Source of the DNA: an uncultured Bacteroidales bacterium
GTDB taxonomy: Bacteria > Bacteroidota > Bacteroidia > Bacteroidales > WCHB1-69
DNA: 64,000 nucleotides
Direction of reading: 5' to 3'
Assembly: GCA_946413585.1 (NCBI GenBank)
Contig: CAMKLG010000004.1
Coordinates: forward strand, 29,548 to 93,547
The notes under the pieces are model-generated. The model was given only the letters and a program-made list of their open reading frames with translations, had not been told where the DNA came from and did not search any database. This document shows positions 1 to 8,005 of the stretch, piece after piece. The position numbers and the translations under genes are program-made. Each line of letters starts with the position of its first letter. Position 1 is the stretch's first letter.

Positions 1-2164
1 GATTACCACCGTTGCCACGAGGCTTCTCCTCTTCGTAACCTTCCGGTTTCGGGAGCAACACCTTGTGTGACAATCTGTATTTGCCGGTCTTTTCGTCGAT
101 TTCGATGAGTTTCACCTTAATCTTGTCGCCCACGTTGAGCACGTCGGCCACATTGTCTATGCGACGATACGCGATTTCAGAAACGTGCAACAGACCGTCG
201 GTGTTGGGCAGGAACTCCACGAATGCACCGAAGTCGGTGATCGTCTTGACCGTGCCTTCGTAAATCTCACCCACTTCAGGAAGCGTGGTGATGAGCTTGA
301 TGCGATTCATAGCGGCGTTGATGTCGTCCACATTGGCAGCTGCAATATCAATGATGCCGAAGTCGCCAACCTCTTCAATATTGATGACGGTGTTGGTCTC
401 ACGCTGCATTTCTTGGATGATCTTGCCTCCAGGTCCAATAACAGCGCCAATGAATTCGCGAGGAATTTGCATTTGGACGATGCGCGGCACGAACGGACGA
501 TAGTCCTCTCTCGGGGCGGGCATCGCTTCTTTAATCTTACCCAAGATGAACATTCTGCCTCTGTGTGCCTGGGCCAATGCTTCGGCCATCACTTCTGAGG
601 AAAGGCCCTTCACCTTGATATCCATTTGGCATGCGGTAATGCCATCTTCGGTACCGCAGACCTTGAAGTCCATGTCGCCGAGGTGATCCTCATCGCCGAG
701 GATGTCGGAGAGGATGGCGTAGCGGCCAGTAGCCTCGTCGGTAATCAAACCCATGGCGATACCGGAAACGGGCTTTTTCATCTTCACACCGCAATCAAGC
801 AGTGCGAGAGTGCCAGCGCAAACCGTTGCCATTGAGGAACTTCCGTTAGATTCGAGGATATCGGAAACCAAACGGACAGTGTAAGGGAACGTCGGGTCGT
901 CGAACGGGATCATCGGTTTCAAGGCGCGTTTAGCCAAGTTACCGTGACCGACTTCGCGGCGTGACGTGCTGCCGATGCGCTTCACCTCACCCACGCTATA
1001 AGGCGGGAAATTGTAGTGCAGCAGGAAACGGCTGGTACCTTCCACCACGGCACCGTCGATGATTTGCTCGTCGAGCTTGGTGCCGAGCGTGCAGGTGGTC
1101 AAAGACTGCGTTTCACCGCGGGTGAAAATAGCAGAACCGTGTGCAGAGGGAATATAACCCGTCTCAATCCAGATGGGACGGATGTCCTCGGTGTGGCGGC
1201 CGTCAAGACGGATACGCTCGTCGAGAATCATGTTGCGCATGGCGTGCCAGAGGATTTCGTCGTAGTAACGTTTCACCATCACGGCCTTCTCGTCGCGTTC
1301 CTCTTCGGGAATGGTCTCAATGAAGTCGGCAAGAATCTGGTCAAAATCCTCATTACGAGCTTGTTTGCCCTTGAAGGATTTAGCCACGGCATATACTTTG
1401 TCGTAGAGTTCGGTGTTCATGCGTTCGCGGATAGCCTCATCGTCGGTTTCGTGGCAATATTCGCGTTTCGGGTTAGCGGTGGGAACCTGAGCGGCAAGGT
1501 CTAACTGCGCTTGGCACTGAATCTTAATATGCTCTTTAGCGAAGTTCAAGGCAGCCACCATGTCGTCTTCAGAGATTTCGTTCATTTCGCCTTCCACCAT
1601 CATGATGTTGTCCATAGAGGCAGCCACGATCATGTCGATGTCGGAACGTTCCATATCCTCGACTGTGGGGTTCACTACGAGTTTGCCATCGACGCGACCC
1701 ACGCGCACCTCGGAAATCGGGCACTCGAAGGGGATATTGGAAACGGCGATAGCGGAAGAAGCGGCCAGACAGGCGAGACAGTCGGGCAAGAAGTTCTTGT
1801 CACCGGAAATCAAAGTCACAACGACTTGAGTTTCAGCGTGGAAATTCTTCGGGAAGAGCGGACGGATGGCGCGATCGACCAAACGAGCGATGAGGATTTC
1901 ATACTCGGAAGGGCGGGATTCGCGTTTGAAGAAACCGCCGGGGAAACGACCCACAGCGCCGTATTTTTCTTGATATTCAACCTGCAAAGGCATAAAGTCA
2001 GTGCCTTCCACAGCCTCTTTTTTGCAACATACAGTAGCTAAAATCATGGTGTTACCCATGGTGACCACAGCAGCGCCGTCGGCTTGCTTGGCCAATTTTC
2101 CGGTTTCAATCGTAACCATACGACCGTCGCCGATATCGAAAGTTGTTCTTACTCCTAAGTTCAT
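1..2164 (-). CDS. pnp: Polyribonucleotide nucleotidyltransferase (PNPase), 3' end cut by window edge
   Basis: PNPase degrades RNA 3' to 5' using phosphate and is part of the RNA turnover machinery. The frame opens at an ATG at 2164 ([20 protein letters not shown]) and stays open to base 1, giving 721 codons. The order is: first RNase PH domain, helical linker, second RNase PH domain, KH domain with the [10 protein letters not shown] loop, and an S1 domain reaching [18 protein letters not shown] near the edge. The last visible residues ([16 protein letters not shown]) lie beyond S1, so only a short C-terminal tail is probably missing. It is downstream of rpsO on the same strand, the usual bacterial order, with a strong hairpin between the two. 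A dedicated promoter is not obvious. Confidence 0.97.
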   Translation of the reverse strand, partial: MNLGVRTTFDIGDGRMVTIETGKLAKQADGAAVVTMGNTMILATVCCKKEAVEGTDFMPLQVEYQEKYGAVGRFPGGFFKRESRPSEYEILIARLVDRAIRPLFPKNFHAETQVVVTLISGDKNFLPDCLACLAASSAIAVSNIPFECPISEVRVGRVDGKLVVNPTVEDMERSDIDMIVAASMDNIMMVEGEMNEISEDDMVAALNFAKEHIKIQCQAQLDLAAQVPTANPKREYCHETDDEAIRERMNTELYDKVYAVAKSFKGKQARNEDFDQILADFIETIPEEERDEKAVMVKRYYDEILWHAMRNMILDERIRLDGRHTEDIRPIWIETGYIPSAHGSAIFTRGETQSLTTCTLGTKLDEQIIDGAVVEGTSRFLLHYNFPPYSVGEVKRIGSTSRREVGHGNLAKRALKPMIPFDDPTFPYTVRLVSDILESNGSSSMATVCAGTLALLDCGVKMKKPVSGIAMGLITDEATGRYAILSDILGDEDHLGDMDFKVCGTEDGITACQMDIKVKGLSSEVMAEALAQAHRGRMFILGKIKEAMPAPREDYRPFVPRIVQMQIPREFIGAVIGPGGKIIQEMQRETNTVINIEEVGDFGIIDIAAANVDDINAAMNRIKLITTLPEVGEIYEGTVKTITDFGAFVEFLPNTDGLLHVSEIAYRRIDNVADVLNVGDKIKVKLIEIDEKTGKYRLSHKVLLPKPEGYEEEKPRGNGGN

Positions 2165-2201
2165 ACTGATAATTTTTTAGTGAGGATTGAGTACACAACA
2201 A

Positions 2202-2245
2202 ATATTCAAAAAGGCAATTTTCATCAAAATTGCCTTTTTGAATAT
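2202..2245 (-). terminator. rpsO terminator / rpsO-pnp intergenic hairpin
   Basis: A perfect 20-bp inverted repeat (2202-2221 and 2226-2245) with a 4-nt loop lies 21 bp beyond the rpsO stop. The arms contain AAAAAGGCAATTTT, so the transcript would have a stem with A- and U-rich flanks. In other bacteria the rpsO-pnp gap holds a terminator and RNase processing hairpins. This one could act as either. Confidence 0.8.
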
Positions 2246-2265
2246 CAATGTAATCCGTTCTGGAA

Positions 2266-2535
2266 TTATTTTCTTAAGCCTAACTCTTTAATTAAAGCTC
2301 TGTAGCGCTCAATATCTTGTTGTTTGAGATATTCGAGCATTTTTTTACGTTTACCGACCAAGGTAATCAACGCGCGTTTGGTCACGCGGTCGCCTTGATT
2401 TTGCTTCACATGCTCGGTAAGGTGTTTGATGCGGTGCGTGAACAGAGCAACTTGAGCCTCAGGAGAACCAGTGTCTTTTTCATTTTTGCCGTACTTAGCA
2501 AAGATGTCTTTTTTAACTTCGTTTGTCAAATACAT
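2266..2535 (-). CDS. rpsO: 30S ribosomal protein S15
   Basis: This 89-residue protein is S15, which binds 16S rRNA in the platform of the small subunit. Its length is the family standard. The sequence contains the typical GSPEAQVALFTHRIKHLTEH segment and the LVGKRKKMLEYL helix. The start ATG at 2535 follows an A/T-rich leader of about 50 nt and a TATTTTTG box on the minus strand. It is followed by a hairpin and then pnp. Confidence 0.98.
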   Translation of the reverse strand: MYLTNEVKKDIFAKYGKNEKDTGSPEAQVALFTHRIKHLTEHVKQNQGDRVTKRALITLVGKRKKMLEYLKQQDIERYRALIKELGLRK

Positions 2536-2587
2536 AACTTCTAACTGCTTTTTAATTTAAATATTTTTATCCTTTTTAATTCGGCGG

Positions 2588-2595
2588 CAAAAATA
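2588..2595 (-). promoter_or_regulatory. rpsO promoter, -7 box
   Basis: Read on the minus strand the box is TATTTTTG, a perfect match to the Bacteroidota TAnnTTTG element, 53 bp before the rpsO start. Confidence 0.7.
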
Positions 2596-2900
2596 CACTT
2601 TTTTCTGTAACGATTCACACGCTAAACATTTTAAATTGAAAGAGACCCCAGTGGGGTCTCTTTCGCACATAACACAACACATGAAAGCGGGTCTCGTATC
2701 GGGGAAATACTCAATCGACCCGCGTTATCTTAATCGGAAAAACCTGCTTCCGAATATTTTACTATCAATTTTTCTTCCCTTAAAATGTTGTGGCAAAAAT
2801 ACAATTTCCCACCAGTCTATCGGCAACAAAAACCGTGTTTTTTTTGGCAAAAAGTTCGATTCTTGATTGTTAATTAAGATGGTCCTTATTATTTTTTTTG
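2596..2900. other. Intergenic region without a recognised gene
   Basis: About 390 bp separate rpsO from the AraC gene. Apart from the rpsO promoter, a 12-bp perfect hairpin (2638-2664) and the AraC promoter, nothing is recognised. Short frames on both strands lack a promoter, ribosome site or recognisable product. Confidence 0.5.
2638..2664. terminator. Orphan 12-bp hairpin
   Basis: The arms GAAAGAGACCCC (2638-2649) and GGGGTCTCTTTC (2653-2664) pair perfectly around a 3-nt loop. No gene ends at it on either strand. Read on the minus strand it is followed by CAATTTAAAA rather than a clean U-run, so terminator function is uncertain. Confidence 0.45.
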
Positions 2901-2908
2901 TATTTTTG
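2901..2908 (+). promoter_or_regulatory. Promoter -7 box of the AraC-family gene
   Basis: TATTTTTG lies 20 bp before the ATG at 2928. An in-frame TTG at 2898 overlaps this box and is therefore unlikely to be the start codon. Confidence 0.65.
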
Positions 2909-2927
2909 CGCTCGAAAAAAAGAACCG

Positions 2928-3782
2928 ATGACAGAGAAAAAGACAATTGATGATTGCTGGGCTCGTATCAACGAGCGAGGCATTACCATTTTAGACAATA
3001 TTACGGCTTTGCCACATATTAATGAACCACAAAAGACTAGTGGTTTTATTCTATGCATAAACAATAAAGGAACCTTGGATGTAGATTATGACTTGCGCAT
3101 TCGCACTGTTCATCCTCGACAAGTCGCATTCATCTATCCGAACCATATCCTATCGGCTCATAAATCCTCCCCTGATTACGACTCCACCCTTGTGGCATTG
3201 TCAGAGTCCTTTATTGCTGAGCTTTCAGGTCATCCCATTTATCGAAACCGGCTTGTTTTTGAGACCGCATCGAGTTTCATCCTTACGGAGGAGCAATACT
3301 ATCAGGTTCATCGGATAATTGACGCTATGCGTGTTATCGAAAATAGCGGTATGCCCACATGGAGGGAATTCATGGTCGAATTGTCCTATTCTTTGGTTCA
3401 ATTGCTACAATATTTCTATTTGCAAACCAATTCAAATTTCAGTAAGCGCCCCACTCGTAAAAATGACAAATTCCGGGATGCGCTCTTCAAGCACTTCCGT
3501 ACGCAGCGCAATGTGAGTTTTTATGCGGAACAACTTTGTCTTTCTGACAAACATTTCAGCGCGGTCATCAAAAACGAAACTGGGCATAGCCCCGGGTATT
3601 GGATACGGAAGAGAGTCATCGCCGAGGCGAAGTTGCTCCTGCGCACCAATCCAGACCTCAACATTCAAGACATCAGCAATGAGCTAAACTTCGAGGGCCA
3701 GGCTTCATTCAGCCGATTTTTCAAGCGCGAAACAGGAATGACCCCCAGCGCATACCGCCAAAGTTTGACTCACTGGAACTAA
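2928..3782 (+). CDS. AraC-family transcriptional regulator
   Basis: This 284-residue protein has the AraC layout. The N-terminal half is a cupin-like sensing domain (VHPRQVAFIYPNHILSAHKS). The last ~95 residues are a double helix-turn-helix ending in the family signature FSRFFKRETGMTPSAYRQ. The start is placed at 2928 because the upstream in-frame TTG lies inside the promoter. It is a single-gene unit with its own promoter and terminator. The effector and target genes are not evident. It converges on the carboxynorspermidine dehydrogenase gene, which gives no regulatory link. Confidence 0.92.
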   Translation: MTEKKTIDDCWARINERGITILDNITALPHINEPQKTSGFILCINNKGTLDVDYDLRIRTVHPRQVAFIYPNHILSAHKSSPDYDSTLVALSESFIAELSGHPIYRNRLVFETASSFILTEEQYYQVHRIIDAMRVIENSGMPTWREFMVELSYSLVQLLQYFYLQTNSNFSKRPTRKNDKFRDALFKHFRTQRNVSFYAEQLCLSDKHFSAVIKNETGHSPGYWIRKRVIAEAKLLLRTNPDLNIQDISNELNFEGQASFSRFFKRETGMTPSAYRQSLTHWN

Positions 3783-3823
3783 ACAAAGATGCCGACGATA
3801 ATCCTTCGCCGGCATCTTTGTTT
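3781..3823 (+). terminator. Terminator between convergent genes
   Basis: The arms AAACAAAGATGCCG (3781-3794) and CGGCATCTTTGTTT (3810-3823) are perfectly complementary. The structure starts at the AraC stop codon. It lies 22 bp from the end of the convergent gene, so it may act in both directions. Confidence 0.8.
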
Positions 3824-3844
3824 ATACAATATTTATATATACCC

Positions 3845-5050
3845 TTATTCGTGTTTATAGACGGGCAGCGGTTGGTCGATTTGCTCATTCCATGGCAGAC
3901 CATAACCGCCAATCTCCTTCATGAAAGGATCCGGATCGAACTGCTCGACATTGAAGACCCCTTGGCCTTTCCAAGTGCCGGTGAGAATCATCTTCGCGCA
4001 CAACATGGCTGGCACGCCCGTGGTATATGAAACTGCCTGAGCACCAACTTCTTTGAAGCAAGCCGCGTGATCACAGTTGTTCCACACGTAGTAGGTGCGT
4101 TCCTTGCCGTCCTTGATACCTTTGATTTGGCAACCGATAGAAGTTTGGCCGTGGTAACCTTCGCCCAAAGAAGAAGGTTCCGGCAGCACTGCCTTCAGGA
4201 ACTGCAACGGCACGATGTCCATGCCCTGGTAGTTGATGGGCTTGATGCTCGTCATGCCGATTTCCTGCAAAACGTTGAGCACGGTGATGTATTTCTGTCC
4301 AAACGTCATCCAGAAGCGGGCGCGCTTGAGGGTCGGGTAGCTTCTTACGAGAGACTCAAGTTCCTCATGATAAAGCAGATAGGACTCACGGTCGCCAATG
4401 TTCGGATATTCAACAGGACGGTGGATCGACATCGGGTCTATTTCCACCCACTGGCCGTTCTCCCAGTATTTACCGCGTTGGGTGATCTCACGGATGTTGA
4501 TTTCGGGGTTGAAGTTGGTGGCGAAAGCCTTGCCATGGTCACCGGCGTTGCAATCCACGATGTCGAGATAGTGCATCTCGTCGAAATAGTGTTTAGCAGC
4601 GTATGCGGTGTAGATGCTGGTCACGCCGGGGTCGAAGCCGCAGCCGAGCAATGCCATGATGCCAGCCTCTTTGAAGCGGTCTTGGTAAGCCCACTGCCAG
4701 CTGTACTCGAATTTCGCTTTGTCGCGAGGTTCGTAGTTGGCGGTGTCCATGTAGTTAGTTTTAGTGGCGAGACACGCATCCATAAGTGGCAGGTCCTGAT
4801 AGGGAAGCGCCACGTTGATCAGCAAATCAGGTTTATAGCTTTCGAGCAGACGGATGGTTTCTTCCACGTTGTCAGCATCCACCTGTGCGGTTTGGATGCG
4901 GTTGCCGCCGATTTGTGCAGCGATTGCATCGCACTTCGATTTGGTGCGGGATGCCAACATGATTTCAGTGAAGACCTCCGGTACGGAAGCGCATTTGTGA
5001 GCCACCACGGCACCCACGCCGCCAGCTCCGATAATCAGTACTCTTGCCAT
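3845..5050 (-). CDS. Carboxynorspermidine dehydrogenase (saccharopine dehydrogenase family)
   Basis: The predicted reaction is NADPH-dependent reductive condensation of a diamine with aspartate semialdehyde to give carboxynorspermidine or carboxyspermidine. This is the alternative spermidine route of gut Bacteroidota. The 401-residue length fits the family. The N-terminal Rossmann motif is VLIIGAGGVGAVVAHKCA, and the saccharopine dehydrogenase core includes LLGCGFDPGVTSIYTAYAAK. The partner decarboxylase (NspC) is not in the window. The start ATG at 5050 has a TATCTTTG box about 40 bp upstream. A lysine-pathway saccharopine dehydrogenase is less likely given length and sequence. Confidence 0.88.
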   Translation of the reverse strand: MARVLIIGAGGVGAVVAHKCASVPEVFTEIMLASRTKSKCDAIAAQIGGNRIQTAQVDADNVEETIRLLESYKPDLLINVALPYQDLPLMDACLATKTNYMDTANYEPRDKAKFEYSWQWAYQDRFKEAGIMALLGCGFDPGVTSIYTAYAAKHYFDEMHYLDIVDCNAGDHGKAFATNFNPEINIREITQRGKYWENGQWVEIDPMSIHRPVEYPNIGDRESYLLYHEELESLVRSYPTLKRARFWMTFGQKYITVLNVLQEIGMTSIKPINYQGMDIVPLQFLKAVLPEPSSLGEGYHGQTSIGCQIKGIKDGKERTYYVWNNCDHAACFKEVGAQAVSYTTGVPAMLCAKMILTGTWKGQGVFNVEQFDPDPFMKEIGGYGLPWNEQIDQPLPVYKHE

Positions 5051-5089
5051 TTTTCTATACTATTAATGATTGTTCTAATTTGAAAGCGC

Positions 5090-5097
5090 AAAGATAC
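5090..5097 (-). promoter_or_regulatory. Promoter -7 box, carboxynorspermidine dehydrogenase
   Basis: The minus-strand box is TATCTTTG. It is divergent from, and about 60 bp away from, the plus-strand box serving the gene at 5190. Confidence 0.65.
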
Positions 5098-5155
5098 AAT
5101 ATTTTTTAGAACTGCAACCTTTTAACTTTCCTGCATCCTATTTATAGAAAATAAT

Positions 5156-5163
5156 TATTTTTG
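5156..5163 (+). promoter_or_regulatory. Promoter -7 box of secreted paralog 1
   Basis: TATTTTTG lies 26 bp before the ATG at 5190. Confidence 0.6.
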
Positions 5164-5189
5164 CCACGCGATTTAGTAAGGAAGATACA

Positions 5190-7850
5190 ATGATAATGAT
5201 GAACATTTTATCAAAACACATAACTGCATGGATAAAGATACCCGTGTTACTGATTGTGTTTTTTAATGTCTTTAGGATAGCCTCCGCTCAAAACAATTAC
5301 CCCGACAACATGGTGGAGGCGGACTGCTCGACAGAGGTGGAAGCTATAGACTGGGGAGTCCATGTGCAATGGTCGTCCACTACCATCGTCTCCAATCTGA
5401 ATATCCCGCTTGTTGGGGATCTGGATGGGGACGGGCATCCAGAGGTGCTCTGTTTCGCCAAGGAGGGTGATATCAATTCGGACCCTAGGAGAAACAACAA
5501 ACTGCTGGTCTTCGATGGGGTCACCAAACAGCAAAAGGCCGCTATCACTCTACCCGCATACGTGACGGCATTCGATGCTGCCGCATACGGACTGGTGAGG
5601 TTGCCCGAAGGTCCTGGACTGATTGTTGTGGCTTGCTACGACTACAAACTAAGGGCTTACGACATCACCACTGCTAATCCTGCAACACCTTATTGGGTCT
5701 CAGACACGGATTTCGGCAACAGCACTGGAGACTATGCGGTGAATTTGGGCTTTGCCGACTTCAACGGGGACGGCACCCCTGAGGTTTTTATTCGCAACAA
5801 AATCTACAACGCCTCCAACGGCAAACTGCTGGCGAACGCCAACACTACCAACGCGGGAGCCTCCTATGCTCATTTCTCCCATGTCACCCACTGGAAACTC
5901 TCCTCACCCGTGGCAGCCGACATGTGTAACGACTCGCTGCCCGAGCTCATCCTGGGCAACGAAATCTACAGTGTCAACATCACTAACATAAACGGCACAT
6001 CTGGCAACAGCATGTCACTTGTGCAACAAACTTCTCCACCCGCACAGGTACCCACTGATGGGCATCCCCAAGTTGCCGATTTTAACCAAGACGGATTTTT
6101 GGATGTTCTCATCACCGTCCGCACGTCCGACCTGCATTCAGCTACCGTTTACGGATATGTGTGGGATGTCCACAATCAGACTGTCAGCACCCCATTCACC
6201 ATCAGCACGAACAGTTCTGGCAAAAGCATCCCTTTGATTGCGGACATTGACAATGACGGAGCGTTGGAGGTAGTCATTCAATGTGGGGCATCCGACTACA
6301 ATCGCTTCAAGGCATACAAGTACGATGCCACTTCGCAGACCTTCTCTCTCTTATGGGGGCTCCAACCCAATGAGGACTCCTACTCCAACGGAATCACCGC
6401 CTTCGATTTCAATCTGGACGGACTTCTAGAGCTGATTATCTGCGATCAAAGTACACTGAAAATCGTGAACGGCAGCGGCAAAAGCCATTTAACCCATAAC
6501 GACACCGTTCCAATTTATACGTTAGGGTCATTCCCTTTCTCCGAGGTCACCATCATGCAGTATCCTGTCATTGCTGATGTGGATGCCGACGGAGCGGCGG
6601 AGATTGTCTCGGTGGGCAGCAACAAATTGAACATTCTCAAATCGACGGGTCAACCGTGGGCGCCTGCACGACCCGTGTGGAACCAGTACATGTACAACAT
6701 CACAAACGTGAACAAGGATCTTACCATTCCCACCACGGTGTTCAATAATGCCACCGCCTTCACCGATCCTAATGGCGTGGTGCGCCGTCCTTTCAACAAC
6801 TTCTTACAACAAACCACTACATTGGATCAGTATGGCCGGCCGTTCATGCCGCTGGCGAACGTTTCCGCCACCACAGACACTTCTCTCTCCTACGAGAATG
6901 GCATATTCTTCTATACTTTCCAGTTTTGTAACACTGGTAGTCAGATGCTTACCGCCCCATTCTATATCACCTATTACGCGAACAACTACGACGGAACTGT
7001 AATCAGCACCGAGACTGTTTCCTCCACGCTGATGCCCAGCGATTGCATCACATGGGAAGTACAGTTCTCCGAAACAGATTTGATGGGGATTCCTGAACTT
7101 GAAAACATAGTGGTGGCACTGAACGACCACGGGACTGGTGTGGCCCAGAACGGCGGGCAGCAAGAGGAGTGCGACACTTCCGACAACTTCTTCACCTTCC
7201 GTGTCGATCCGTGCAATATTCCCAACGATACTGTCACGGCTGATGTTTGTGTTCATGAATCATACTCGGACGAGAATTTCGATATTCCTGCCACGGAAAC
7301 AGAAGTGGCTGGTACTTATTATTTTACCAAAGTATATCAAGTAGCAGAATGCGACAGCGTGATTGTCTTGCAACTGCGAGTGCATCCTGAATATGATATG
7401 CATTTCACGGAAACTATTCCAGAAGGAACAAGTTACGATAACCACGGCATTTTCCTGATTGAAAGCGCATTAGAAGGAATAGAACGTATTGACACTTCCA
7501 TCACCTACGAAAGTGTTCATGGTTGCGACAGCACCATTCACATCACCATACAGATGACTGTTGCGGATATTTCCTTGTATCTACCCAACGCCATCACCCC
7601 GTCCAAGTCCGACGGCTTGAACGACGGCTTTTCCCTTCCGGAAAAGATTCAGAACCAATTGGCTGATTTTGAGATTATGATTTACAACCGTTGGGGCGAA
7701 ATGGTTTTCTATTCCAACGACAAGAACTTCTGTTGGAACGGAGAAGCCAAAGGGAAAACATTCTATGGCAATGTGTACCAGTACATTATTCAATACTCGA
7801 AACCATTCGGAAAAAAGTTCACCGAGAAAGGCATAATCACCGTGCTATAA
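5190..7850 (+). CDS. Secreted VCBS/FG-GAP repeat protein with T9SS type B sorting domain (paralog 1, type A-X)
   Basis: This is an 886-residue exported protein. The signal peptide ends near RIASAQ. Six calcium-binding-like DxDxDG repeats follow (for example GDLDGDGHPEV, ADFNGDGTPEV, ADIDNDGALEV), forming a predicted beta-propeller. Next comes a segment shared by all four paralogs (PWAPARPVWNQYMYN to QYGRPFMPLAN), then Ig-like repeats with the CDS..VLQL..HP motif. The last ~90 residues are a gliding-motility-associated domain (LYLPNAITPSKSDGLNDGF, NRWGEMVFYS). The N-terminal type matches the gene at 9557, while the C-terminal type matches the gene at 11866. The role is probably surface display or adhesion; the ligand is unknown. 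Confidence 0.9.
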   Translation: MIMMNILSKHITAWIKIPVLLIVFFNVFRIASAQNNYPDNMVEADCSTEVEAIDWGVHVQWSSTTIVSNLNIPLVGDLDGDGHPEVLCFAKEGDINSDPRRNNKLLVFDGVTKQQKAAITLPAYVTAFDAAAYGLVRLPEGPGLIVVACYDYKLRAYDITTANPATPYWVSDTDFGNSTGDYAVNLGFADFNGDGTPEVFIRNKIYNASNGKLLANANTTNAGASYAHFSHVTHWKLSSPVAADMCNDSLPELILGNEIYSVNITNINGTSGNSMSLVQQTSPPAQVPTDGHPQVADFNQDGFLDVLITVRTSDLHSATVYGYVWDVHNQTVSTPFTISTNSSGKSIPLIADIDNDGALEVVIQCGASDYNRFKAYKYDATSQTFSLLWGLQPNEDSYSNGITAFDFNLDGLLELIICDQSTLKIVNGSGKSHLTHNDTVPIYTLGSFPFSEVTIMQYPVIADVDADGAAEIVSVGSNKLNILKSTGQPWAPARPVWNQYMYNITNVNKDLTIPTTVFNNATAFTDPNGVVRRPFNNFLQQTTTLDQYGRPFMPLANVSATTDTSLSYENGIFFYTFQFCNTGSQMLTAPFYITYYANNYDGTVISTETVSSTLMPSDCITWEVQFSETDLMGIPELENIVVALNDHGTGVAQNGGQQEECDTSDNFFTFRVDPCNIPNDTVTADVCVHESYSDENFDIPATETEVAGTYYFTKVYQVAECDSVIVLQLRVHPEYDMHFTETIPEGTSYDNHGIFLIESALEGIERIDTSITYESVHGCDSTIHITIQMTVADISLYLPNAITPSKSDGLNDGFSLPEKIQNQLADFEIMIYNRWGEMVFYSNDKNFCWNGEAKGKTFYGNVYQYIIQYSKPFGKKFTEKGIITVL

Positions 7851-7918
7851 CGTTCCGCTGCGCCACCAGCAGCCAGAAGTGCCAACTGCTGAACACAAAC
7901 GTAACGGTGGTGCGGTAA
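7851..7918 (+). pseudogene. Orphan C-terminal coding tail of a Y-type sorting domain
   Basis: Directly after the stop of paralog 1, bases 7853-7918 read FRCATSSQKCQLLNTNVTV then VR and a stop. This nearly copies the end of the gene at 9557 (YRCATSSQKRQLLNTSVTV) and resembles the end of the gene at 14518. The fragment has no start of its own. It appears to be what remains of the original C-terminus of paralog 1 after that part was replaced. Confidence 0.85.
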
Positions 7919-7926
7919 GCGGAAGC

Positions 7927-8005
7927 TATTCTGAAAAATTTGTGATAATTGGATTTTTATTCTGAAAAAATTGTAATTTTGCAGCCTTTATTTTGAAAAA
8001 TTTGT
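7927..8005 (+). promoter_or_regulatory. Fic gene promoter with three 17-bp operator-like repeats
   Basis: Three direct copies of TATTYTGAAAAAWTTGT lie at 7927-7943, 7958-7974 and 7989-8005, exactly 31 bp apart. A TAATTTTG -7 box at 7974-7981 sits between copies 2 and 3, and copy 3 abuts the ATG at 8006. Even spacing close to three helical turns suggests binding by one protein on one DNA face. Autoregulation by the encoded winged-helix domain is the simplest reading but is inferred. Confidence 0.75.

Noticed and set aside
2898..2927. Longer start (TTG at 2898) for the AraC-family gene
   Set aside because: The TTG overlaps the TATTTTTG promoter box, so the codons before the ATG at 2928 would not be transcribed properly.
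4067..5083. 338-codon open frame on the plus strand
   Set aside because: It lies antisense to the carboxynorspermidine dehydrogenase gene and encodes no recognisable domain; it is a by-product of codon use.
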